From JAUWQU01 sp964605095 (GTDB taxonomy: Bacteria > Planctomycetota > Phycisphaerae > SM23-33), in assembly GCA_964605095.1 (NCBI GenBank), contig CAZSBS010000128.1, forward strand, positions 1 through 13,519: 13,519 nt of DNA, written 5' to 3'. A model generated the notes under the pieces. The model did no database searches and was not told where the DNA came from. It was given only the letters and a program-made list of their open reading frames with translations. A program made the translations under genes and the position numbers. Positions 7,309 to 12,905 of this stretch are shown here, piece after piece; within the stretch, counting starts at the first letter, position 1; each line of letters starts with the position of its first letter.

Positions 7309-8328
7309 TTACAGGGCCGCCATCCTGAGGACCAGGTCGGCGCTGCGGCAGGAATAGCCCCACTCGTTGTCGTACCACATCGTTACCTTGACCATGTCGC
7401 CGTCAAGCACGATCGTGTTGGTCGAGTCGAACAGCGAACTGTGTGAGTTGTGAACGACGTCTGACGAGACGATCAGGTCAGTAACGTACTCGATGATGCC
7501 CTTCATCGGCCCCTCGGCCGCGGCACGCATAAGCTCGTTGATCTCCTCGACGCTGGTCTTGCGAGCGGCGTTGAAGGTCAGGTCCGTAATGGAGCCCGTG
7601 GGAATCGGGACGCGGAGAGCATAACCGTGCAACTTGCCCTTCAGGGCCGGGAAGACCTCACCAAGGGCCTTGGCGGCGCCGGTAGTCGTGGGGATGATGT
7701 TGACGGCGGCGGCCCGGCCGCGGCGCTTGTTCTTGTAGGGCACGTCCAGAATGCACTGGTCGTTGGTGTAGGCGTGAATGGTCGTCATCAGGCCCTTGAC
7801 GATGCCGATGCCCTCGTGGAGAACCTTGCAGGCCGGAGCAAGACTGTTGGTCGTGCAGGACGCGTTCGAGACGCACTTGACCGCCGGGGTCAACAGTTCG
7901 TCGTTGACGCCCAGGACGATCGTCGCGTCCGGCTTGTCCTTGGCCGGGGCCGAAAGAAGCACCTTCCTCGCGCCGGCGGCCAGGTGGCTGTCGTAGCCGC
8001 CCTTGCCTTCGGAGGCGCGGCTGGTGAACCTGCCGGTGGCCTCTACCGCAACGTCAACGCCCATCTTGCCCCACGGCAGGTTGGCCGGTTCCTTCTCGCA
8101 GAGGATCGGGATTTCCTTGCCGTTTACGACAATCGCGCCCTGCTTGGCCACGACCTTGCCCGGGAAACGCCCCTGGGTCGAGTCGTACTTGAGCACGTAG
8201 GACAACGTGTCCGCGTCGAACATGTCGTTGATCGCCACCACGTCGAACTTCTCGGGCTGATCCGCCATCACGCGGAAGACCAGCCGTCCAATCCGACCGA
8301 AACCGTTGATTGCTACCTTGACTGCCAT
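7309..8328 (-). CDS. gap: Glyceraldehyde-3-phosphate dehydrogenase (type I, phosphorylating)
   Basis: This 339-residue cytoplasmic enzyme oxidises glyceraldehyde 3-phosphate to 1,3-bisphosphoglycerate with NAD+ and inorganic phosphate. The Rossmann motif is INGFGRIGR (7-15), and Asp35 in AINDMFD is the acidic residue typical of NAD+ preference. The active site is SNASCTTN (154-161) with catalytic Cys158, and His185 sits in TTIHAYTNDQ. The C-terminal WYDNEWGYS segment (318-326) is followed by Cys327 where many homologues have Asn. ATG at 8328 is supported by AAAGGA 7 bases upstream and by the conserved N-terminus. The gene has its own promoter (8428-8456) and terminator (7240-7272), so it is a monocistronic unit, not part of a gap-pgk operon in this window. 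Confidence 0.97.
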   Translation of the reverse strand: MAVKVAINGFGRIGRLVFRVMADQPEKFDVVAINDMFDADTLSYVLKYDSTQGRFPGKVVAKQGAIVVNGKEIPILCEKEPANLPWGKMGVDVAVEATGRFTSRASEGKGGYDSHLAAGARKVLLSAPAKDKPDATIVLGVNDELLTPAVKCVSNASCTTNSLAPACKVLHEGIGIVKGLMTTIHAYTNDQCILDVPYKNKRRGRAAAVNIIPTTTGAAKALGEVFPALKGKLHGYALRVPIPTGSITDLTFNAARKTSVEEINELMRAAAEGPMKGIIEYVTDLIVSSDVVHNSHSSLFDSTNTIVLDGDMVKVTMWYDNEWGYSCRSADLVLRMAAL

Positions 8329-8427
8329 AATTGAATCCTTTCTTGCTTTGGCAATACTTCGCGGTGCGAGCGGCAGTTCGGGTTTCCGCAACGCCGTGCC
8401 GCACTTCCGGTCGAAACCGGGCCACAT

Positions 8428-8456
8428 AAACTAGTTTCCCCCGGCCGGGCTGTCAA
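8428..8456 (-). promoter_or_regulatory. Promoter of gap
   Basis: On the minus strand a perfect -35 TTGACA (8456-8451), a 17-base spacer and a -10-like TAGTTT (8433-8428) form a sigma70-type promoter. Transcription would start near 8421, giving a leader of about 93 bases before the gap ATG. Confidence 0.6.
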
Positions 8457-8461
8457 CCTGA

Positions 8462-8489
8462 TTTTGGCATTCCTGTTTTGGCATCCCGG
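8462..8489. repeat. Two 14-bp direct repeats just upstream of the gap promoter
   Basis: The units are TTTTGGCATTCCTG (8462-8475) and TTTTGGCATCCCGG (8476-8489); a partial third TTTTG follows at 8490. On the minus strand they read as tandem GRATGCCAAAA boxes ending 5 bases before the gap -35. Position and spacing suit binding of a dimeric activator or another regulator of gap. Confidence 0.5.
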
Positions 8490-8528
8490 TTTTGAACCTC
8501 GTCGGCCATCATTGCCCATAACTTTCTC

Positions 8529-8557
8529 TTGGCAAGAAAGGTCCGGTGGTTTATGCT
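8529..8557 (+). promoter_or_regulatory. Promoter of the small membrane protein gene
   Basis: TTGGCA (8529-8534, 5 of 6 consensus bases), a 17-base spacer and TATGCT (8552-8557, 4 of 6) form a good sigma70-type promoter. The predicted start of transcription near 8564 leaves a leader of about 55 bases. It is divergent from the gap promoter. Confidence 0.55.
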
Positions 8558-8618
8558 GGTTTGTCACGGCGAGACAGGATAAACGCCGCCCTTTCAACTA
8601 CCGGGAGCCATTGGCCAA

Positions 8619-9149
8619 ATGAGCGAGAAAAACGACACACCCCGTCAAGAACGCATCGAATGCCCGCCCGCCCGCGACCCGGCCGTGCGGCTGTTCATCA
8701 TGGCTGGGATGCTCCTGGTATTCGGCTTGTGGTGCTTTTACGATCACTACATCATGGGCCATTACCAATACCCCCCGGACGGCGACGTCAACAAGCTGGC
8801 CAAGTATTACTTCAACCACTTCGGCGGCATAATCCTGCCGCTGGGCGGGCTCATCCCGCTGATCATGGGCATCCGGTTCCTGCGGCGCATCTTGGTCGCC
8901 GACGCCGAGGGCCTCCGCTATCCCGGCAACCCGGCCATCGCATGGAAGGACGTCAAACGCCTGGATGCGACCGACCTGGCCGGCAAGGGCATACTCCGGC
9001 TGGACTGCGGCCAAGCCAAGCCGCTCGTGCTGGACTCCTGGAAGCTCCAGAACTTCAAGGCCCTGGTCGCCTTCGTCGAAAGACACGTCCCCGCCGACTC
9101 CATCGACGCCGGGCAGGCCCCACGGGCCGACCGAGGCCAAGGGGCGTAG
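8619..9149 (+). CDS. Hypothetical membrane protein with two helices and a possible PH-like C-terminal domain
   Basis: I do not recognise this 176-residue protein as a named family. It has a charged, hydrophilic N-terminus (1-21), a first membrane helix at about 22-41, a short probably extracytoplasmic segment rich in Tyr/His (42-68), a second helix at about 70-88, and then a mostly beta-strand region (91-157). That arrangement (ILVADAEGLRY, IAWKDVKRLD, GILRLDCG) resembles small bacterial two-helix proteins carrying a PH-like domain. The C-terminal tail is Ala/Gly/Arg-rich. The start at ATG 8619 has GGGAG 11 bases upstream, a slightly long spacing. It is a single gene behind its own promoter and upstream of the tRNA-Lys; there is no operon partner. 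No function is assigned. Confidence 0.7.
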   Translation: MSEKNDTPRQERIECPPARDPAVRLFIMAGMLLVFGLWCFYDHYIMGHYQYPPDGDVNKLAKYYFNHFGGIILPLGGLIPLIMGIRFLRRILVADAEGLRYPGNPAIAWKDVKRLDATDLAGKGILRLDCGQAKPLVLDSWKLQNFKALVAFVERHVPADSIDAGQAPRADRGQGA

Positions 9150-9203
9150 GGCCGGGCACCGGCAAGATTGGCGGACAATTGCCGAATTAGGCAAAGAATC
9201 CTC

Positions 9204-9231
9204 TTGTCGCGGCCGAGAGGAACGCTACAAT
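9204..9231 (+). promoter_or_regulatory. Promoter of tRNA-Lys
   Basis: TTGTCG (9204-9209), a 16-base spacer and TACAAT (9226-9231, 5 of 6) precede the tRNA, with a start predicted near 9238. The roughly 50-base leader contains a perfect hairpin TACGCC-CAAA-GGCGTA (9254-9269), which could guide 5' processing. Confidence 0.55.
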
Positions 9232-9289
9232 CTGTCACTCCGTTGAACGGCAATACGCCCAAAGGCGTAGAACCGAGCAACGAGAAGAC

Positions 9290-9362
<73 letters not shown>

Positions 9363-9365
9363 TAC

Positions 9366-9403
9366 AAAGCCCCTGTAAGGCAAGCACTTACAGGGGCTTT
9401 TTT
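9366..9403 (+). terminator. Rho-independent terminator after tRNA-Lys
   Basis: A 14-bp perfect stem AAAGCCCCTGTAAG (9366-9379) / CTTACAGGGGCTTT (9387-9400) with a 7-base loop is followed by further T, giving six T in a row at 9398-9403. It begins 3 bases after the tRNA. It is one of the strongest terminators in the window. Confidence 0.93.
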
Positions 9404-9690
9404 ATGCGCCGAAAACAGGCTCTCTTTTCTGCGCGACGCTCGCGAAGATTTCTTGCCCTTGGTGGCGGATTCCCGGCAGGGGCTGCCAGGACCGGTGCTA
9501 CGTTCCCAGCTTAGCGCCACCTCAATGGCAACTGCCTCCACAAATCAGCCCGAATGTCGTGGTTATCGCCGGCAGGCCAGTATATTGTTGAAGCGTCAGC
9601 TTGGCAGGAAAGGGACGTTCGATGGAAAACCCCCGCCCCCGGCCACAGCCCCCTGCCAGCCCGATGGCCAACACAAAATCAAATTTCCTA
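9404..9690. other. Gene-poor stretch between tRNA terminator and cytochrome-type remnant
   Basis: I see no convincing gene, RNA or mobile element here. A plus-strand ATG at 9622 is preceded by AGGAAAGG and opens a frame to 10245, but it is Pro/Arg/Ser-rich and lies mainly antisense to the Rrf2 gene, so I did not accept it. The stretch may contain decayed DNA from the gene truncated at 9691, but I found no recognisable continuation of that protein in the three minus-strand frames. Confidence 0.4.
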
Positions 9691-9798
9691 TCAGCCCGAA
9701 CCGACGGAGAAGTGTGCGATGAAGGTGTGGAATATCGCATCGCCCGCGATCAGCAGGCTCCCGCCCAGGAGCGGCACGTCAAAGATAGGATATTCCAT
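9691..9798 (-). pseudogene. N-terminal remnant of a cytochrome-type multi-helix membrane protein
   Basis: A 35-codon reading frame starts at ATG 9798, 4 bases after the Rrf2 stop, with GGAG 9 bases upstream. Its sequence has YPIFDVPLLGG (3-13), then IFHTFIAHFSVGSG (22-35), and stops at TGA followed at once by TAG. From memory this matches the start of a family of large planctomycete and deltaproteobacterial membrane cytochromes resembling bd oxidase subunit I, which begin xYPxWDVPxxGG and continue through H-x-F-x-(A/S)-H-F-x-V-G-G-G into several more helices. His24 and His29 are the conserved positions and may be haem ligands in full-length members. Here everything after the first helix is missing, so it is probably a deletion remnant. 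A real 35-residue peptide is less likely. Family assignment is from memory and moderate. Confidence 0.5.
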
Positions 9799-9802
9799 CC
9801 AC

Positions 9803-10252
9803 TCAGTCTCCGGGCGTTGCCTGCCGCGTCCGCAACGAGCCTTCCCCGTCCTTCGGCCGGCATATGTCGGCAATCGTCGTTCCGGACAGCACGCCGACCA
9901 GACCATCCTGGGCCGATTGCCAAAAATCGTGAACCACGCAGTACGTGTCGCGTGGGCAGGCCCCGGGGCGAGTCACGCAACGAGTCAGCGTCACCGGCCC
10001 GTCGACGGCCTCGACAATCTCCAGCATCGACAACTCCGCCGGGTCGCGAGCCAACTGGGCTCCGCCGTTTCGGCCGGCAACCGACTCCACCAGCCCCGCC
10101 CGCGCCAGCGCCTGCACCACTTTGGAGATATAATCACCCGGGATTATCATCTCTTTGGCTATCACCGACGCCGCCACTGGGCCACCTTTGCCGTGAAGCG
10201 CCAAGTACACCACCGTCCTTACAGCATAGTCAGCCGTTTGAGTGATCTGCAT
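9803..10252 (-). CDS. Rrf2-family transcriptional regulator with Fe-S-type cysteines
   Basis: This 149-residue cytoplasmic DNA-binding protein starts MQITQTADYAVR, the typical Rrf2 N-terminus. Its winged helix-turn-helix spans about 1-65, including IPGDYISKVVQAL (37-49) and GRNGGAQLA (60-68). Cys92, Cys99 and Cys105 (C-x6-C-x5-C) sit where IscR, NsrR and RsrR-type members bind an iron-sulfur cluster; Cys131 is additional. Such regulators sense NO, iron-sulfur status or redox state; which applies here is unknown. ATG 10252 is preceded by GAGAG at a short spacing, and an upstream in-frame start at 10330 has no homology support. The gene is followed by the truncated cytochrome-type gene at 9798, a likely former target and operon partner. 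The last ~15 residues are hydrophilic and variable. Confidence 0.9.
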   Translation of the reverse strand: MQITQTADYAVRTVVYLALHGKGGPVAASVIAKEMIIPGDYISKVVQALARAGLVESVAGRNGGAQLARDPAELSMLEIVEAVDGPVTLTRCVTRPGACPRDTYCVVHDFWQSAQDGLVGVLSGTTIADICRPKDGEGSLRTRQATPGD

Positions 10253-10588
10253 TGAACTCTCATTCCCGCCGCGAAGACCATGAAACGGGTCCGACAAACC
10301 CCACGTTTGCCCTGTTACCCTGTTAGTCAAACTTCCAGGACAAATCCTATCGCACTTTCCATACTAATCGACGTATCCATAGATTGGCAATAGATTTTTG
10401 TCGCCAAATTGCCGCCAAGTATGCACCCGCACCCGCCCTATTCACTAACCGGGCGAGAGCCCCCCGGGCCGCAAATAATGAAAGCTGGCGGCGGTTTCAT
10501 GGCTTTGCTGGCGCATGGCACAGTACAATGCGAAGATGCGAACGGCTGCCGCATCGCGCATATCAAACTCGTCAAAGGAGATCAGGCC
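10253..10588. promoter_or_regulatory. Divergent control region between the Rrf2 and LEA14-like genes
   Basis: This 336-base region contains no supported gene. It holds several possible regulator sites: an imperfect dyad TTGGCAA-N10-TCGCCAA (10384-10407), a 12-base inverted repeat AGGA-CAAA-TCCT (10337-10348), and a tandem CCTGTTA pair at 10311-10317 and 10319-10325. For the plus strand, TACAAT at 10524-10529 is a plausible -10 with no clear -35, leaving a leader of about 53 bases before the lipoprotein ATG. I found no convincing minus-strand promoter; TTGACT (minus 10329-10324) lacks a -10 at the right distance. The Rrf2 protein may regulate itself from one of these dyads. Confidence 0.4.
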
Positions 10589-11422
10589 ATGACCATACGC
10601 CACTATCGGACAGTCAGCTTTGGCATTTCTGCCGTGTTTGTGCTTGCGGCACTGGCAGGCTGCTCGGCGCCCTCGGCGAAGTTGGCGGGCGTGAGTTTCA
10701 AGGACATCAACCTCCAGTCGGTAACCGTCGTGTTCGACGTTGAACTGACCAACCCCAACGCATCGGCGCTGCCGCTGGCGGACGTGGACTACGAACTGAC
10801 CAGCCAGGGCAACTCGTTTTTCACAGGCGAGTCGCCGCTTCAGGGCGAGGTGCCCGCGCGCGGCACGAAGATGCTCTCCCTGCCGGCCAAGATCGCCTAC
10901 ACCCAGCTCCTGACTGCCCTGGCCAACGTCAAGCTCGGCTCGGTGCTGCCGTATAAGGCTGTGCTGGGCCTGTCGGTAAAGGTGCCGATCCTTGGCAAAC
11001 TTCGTCTGCCGGTGAGCAGGGAAGGCAACCTGCCCGTGCCGACCGCGCCGGGCGTCGAACTGGCGTCCGTCAAGTGGGACAAGCTGACGCTCGACAACGC
11101 AGGCGGCGTCTTCACGCTCCGCCTGACCAACCGCAACCAGTTCCCGCTGGAGTTGGAGACGATGTCCTACAGCCTGATGCTTGGATCGATGGACGTCGCC
11201 CGCTCGTCGCTCGCCCGCCCCGTAGCGCTGGGCGCAAACGGCGGCGAGGGGACAATGGAAATCCCCCTGTCCTTCTCGCCGCGGAAGTTCGGCCTGGCCG
11301 CGATTGGGATGCTGACAGGCAACCGCGGGTACAGCTTGAGCGGCGAGATCGTCGTCAAGACTTCCTACGGCCCTATGCGAATGCCGTTCGCCCGGTCCGG
11401 GAACATCAGCCTGGGCCGCTAA
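10589..11422 (+). CDS. Two-domain LEA14-like (LEA type 2, WHy-domain) lipoprotein
   Basis: This 277-residue protein has a lipoprotein signal ending LAGC (Cys25 lipidated), so it is membrane-anchored outside the cytoplasm. Two consecutive LEA type 2 domains follow. The first, about 34-140, has VSFKDINLQSVTVVFDVELTN pattern strands split by the NPN motif (55-57) and PLPLADVDYEL-like strands. The second, about 157-272, has VKWDKLTLDN, then LRLTNRNQFPLEL (178-190). In other organisms this beta-sandwich is linked to desiccation or stress tolerance; in bacteria its role is mostly unknown. ATG 10589 is fixed by AAAGGAG at 10574-10580 with an 8-base spacer, and by the signal peptide. It is a single gene, with tatA 240 bases downstream behind a separate candidate promoter. 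No terminator is evident after it. Confidence 0.82.
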   Translation: MTIRHYRTVSFGISAVFVLAALAGCSAPSAKLAGVSFKDINLQSVTVVFDVELTNPNASALPLADVDYELTSQGNSFFTGESPLQGEVPARGTKMLSLPAKIAYTQLLTALANVKLGSVLPYKAVLGLSVKVPILGKLRLPVSREGNLPVPTAPGVELASVKWDKLTLDNAGGVFTLRLTNRNQFPLELETMSYSLMLGSMDVARSSLARPVALGANGGEGTMEIPLSFSPRKFGLAAIGMLTGNRGYSLSGEIVVKTSYGPMRMPFARSGNISLGR

Positions 11423-11457
11423 TGACGCCGTCCGGGGCCGGCTGGCTCATATTTTCA

Positions 11458-11487
11458 TTGACCCGACCGCCCGCGAAGCCTTACACT
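11458..11487 (+). promoter_or_regulatory. Candidate promoter of tatA
   Basis: TTGACC (11458-11463, 5 of 6), an 18-base spacer and TACACT (11482-11487, 4 of 6) lie between the lipoprotein gene and tatA. The start near 11494 would give a long leader of about 170 bases, for which I see no clear structure. Confidence 0.4.
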
Positions 11488-11663
11488 CCAACATACCGGA
11501 AATCAAACGTTGCCCGGACGGTGCGATATCCGCAGGCTAATCCTGTGGCCGGCGCAGAATCAGGACCAAGAGGCATGAGGCGGCCAGGGCCGTCGCGGCC
11601 TCGGGTGTGTGGTGCGAAGGCTTGGGCGTTTTGTGCCAGGCCAGAGTCGTTCGGGAGCAGAAC

Positions 11664-12020
11664 ATGCTCGGTACTATCGAGTTGACACCTTTGGCGCAAA
11701 TTATGCAGAATCTTCCCGGATTCAATTTCCTGGCCTGGGCGGTCGGGTGGCAAGAGATCCTCATCATCGTGATCGTCGTGCTGATTCTCTTCGGCGGTCG
11801 GAAGATCCCCGAACTGGCCCGAGGCATCGGGCGCGGCATGCGCGAGTTCAAACGCGAGATGCGCGGGGTCAAGGAAGACTTCGACGAGGCGATGAAAGAG
11901 GAAGAAGAGCAGGAGTCTCGCCCCCGGCCCAAGAAGAAACGCAAGAAGCCGGCCAGCGAGAGCGCCGAAGACGAAAAGACTTCCGATTCTGAGAGCGAGA
12001 AATCGGACGAGTCCAAGTAG
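11664..12020 (+). CDS. tatA: Twin-arginine translocase subunit TatA/TatE-type
   Basis: This 118-residue protein is the pore/assembly subunit of the Tat system, which moves folded proteins across the inner membrane. It has a membrane helix at about 30-43 (ILIIVIVVLILF), the FGxxK hinge FGGRKIPEL (43-51), then the amphipathic helix RGIGRGMREFKREM (53-66). The C-terminal tail is highly charged: an acidic run near 79-84, KKKRKK at about 90-95, then a Ser/Asp/Glu-rich end. The segment before the helix is about 29 residues, longer than the usual few. GGGAG at 11653-11657 with a 6-base spacer supports ATG 11664, so the extension seems real; an internal ATG at 11703 lacks a ribosome site. tatB and tatC are not in the window. 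The TatA label rather than TatB rests on the FG hinge and short helix. Confidence 0.9.
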   Translation: MLGTIELTPLAQIMQNLPGFNFLAWAVGWQEILIIVIVVLILFGGRKIPELARGIGRGMREFKREMRGVKEDFDEAMKEEEEQESRPRPKKKRKKPASESAEDEKTSDSESEKSDESK

Positions 12021-12032
12021 CCCCCCTATTAA

Positions 12033-12055
12033 ACGCCTCCCGTCAAGGGAGGCGT
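12033..12055. terminator. Hairpin between convergent tatA and plsY, probable bidirectional terminator
   Basis: A perfect 9-bp stem ACGCCTCCC (12033-12041) / GGGAGGCGT (12047-12055) with loop GTCAA begins 12 bases after the tatA stop. T-tracts are weak on both sides (CTTAA on plus, TTAATA on minus), so termination efficiency is uncertain; position between converging genes supports the call. Confidence 0.6.
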
Positions 12056-12090
12056 CTTAATCAGCCATCCATGCGTCCTGCCTGTGCGGG

Positions 12091-12126
12091 AGTCATATAG
12101 GTCCTATAGGACCCATGAGACCCATG
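12091..12126. repeat. Four-unit degenerate 9-bp intergenic repeat with a 14-bp palindrome
   Basis: The units AGTCATATA, GGTCCTATA, GGACCCATG and AGACCCATG run head to tail from 12091 to 12126. Units two and three create the perfect palindrome GGTCCTATAGGACC (12100-12113), and GACCCATG is directly repeated (12110-12117 and 12119-12126). It lies between the tatA/plsY hairpin and the plsY stop codon. From memory, similar CCTATAGG-type 9-mers recur between genes in planctomycete genomes. Confidence 0.65.
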
Positions 12127-12140
12127 GTTTATGCGCACTC

Positions 12141-12905
12141 TCACCCGGCTGAGCTCTTGGGGCCGCCGCCAATCTTGTTTTCCGTTCCCGCCAGCAGCCG
12201 CGATATGTTCGCGCGGTGACGGAAGATGATCAGCGCACACATGGCAGCGGCGAATATGGCCATGAGCCAAAGCTCTTTGTTTGGCCAAAACCACAGAAAC
12301 GCCGGCACGAAAGCAAGTGCGGCAACTATGCTGCCGAGTGAAACGTACCGGCTGATGAGCGTAACGATCACCCACACGCCCAGGGCGACCACACCGGCCG
12401 ACGTGAAGAAAGGCCAGATCCCCAGCACAACCCCAAGCGCGGCAGCCACGCCCTTGCCGCCTCTAAACCGCAGCCAGAACGGGAAGATGTGCCCCATGAT
12501 AGCGCAGCAGCCCGTCAGCAGCCAGGCCGCCTGCTCAACGGGGCTGGGCACCCAGGGCGGAGGCCCGAACTTCGCCGCCGTCGCATCGTACCCCGTCAGC
12601 AGCCAGCCGATTGAAAACTGAGGCGGCCCGAACACCGTCGCCACCGCGGCCGACCCCTCGGGCCTCAGCATCATGCCAACGATCAACACCGGCGCCAGGC
12701 CCTTGGCGACGTCCAGCGCGAAACAAAGGTAGCCCCAGGGCCGGCCACAGGCTCGCCCGCAGTTGGTGGCGCCCACGTTGCCGCTGCCGACCTTGCGAAG
12801 GTCGATCCCCTTGCCGCGTGCGATGATGAACGCGAACGGCGTGGCGCCGATCACGTACGCCGCCAGCGGCACCAAGCCAAACATTATCAGCGGATGATCG
12901 ATCAT
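12141..12905 (-). CDS. plsY: Acyl-phosphate:glycerol-3-phosphate acyltransferase PlsY
   Basis: This 254-residue integral membrane enzyme transfers an acyl group from acyl-phosphate to glycerol 3-phosphate, making lysophosphatidic acid at the start of phospholipid synthesis. All PlsY motifs are present: VGSGNVGATN (39-48), DVAKG (65-69), GHIFPFWLRFRGGKGVA (138-154), SRYVSLGSI (185-193) and HRANISRLLAGTENKI (230-245). It is longer than usual (about 200) because of an insertion at roughly 80-128 between the second and third helices, rich in Pro/Gly/Trp and probably a loop. Start ATG 12905 overlaps the upstream glycosyltransferase stop as ATGA, with GGGAGG about 13 bases upstream, so translation is probably coupled. 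The partner acyl-phosphate enzyme PlsX is not in the window. Confidence 0.95.
   Translation of the reverse strand: MIDHPLIMFGLVPLAAYVIGATPFAFIIARGKGIDLRKVGSGNVGATNCGRACGRPWGYLCFALDVAKGLAPVLIVGMMLRPEGSAAVATVFGPPQFSIGWLLTGYDATAAKFGPPPWVPSPVEQAAWLLTGCCAIMGHIFPFWLRFRGGKGVAAALGVVLGIWPFFTSAGVVALGVWVIVTLISRYVSLGSIVAALAFVPAFLWFWPNKELWLMAIFAAAMCALIIFRHRANISRLLAGTENKIGGGPKSSAG

Noticed and set aside
6446..7378. Upstream extension of the sugar kinase frame to 7378
   Set aside because: The PfkB fold starts at 6445 with a good ribosome site; the extension is antisense to the thioredoxin-like gene and has no domain.
9404..9690. Integrated element next to the tRNA-Lys 3' end
   Set aside because: No integrase, no repeat of the tRNA 3' end and an intact tRNA terminator; nothing indicates an integration event.
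9601..10245. Plus-strand frame with AGGAAAGG before ATG 9622
   Set aside because: The product is Pro/Arg/Ser-rich low complexity and most of it is antisense to the conserved Rrf2 gene.
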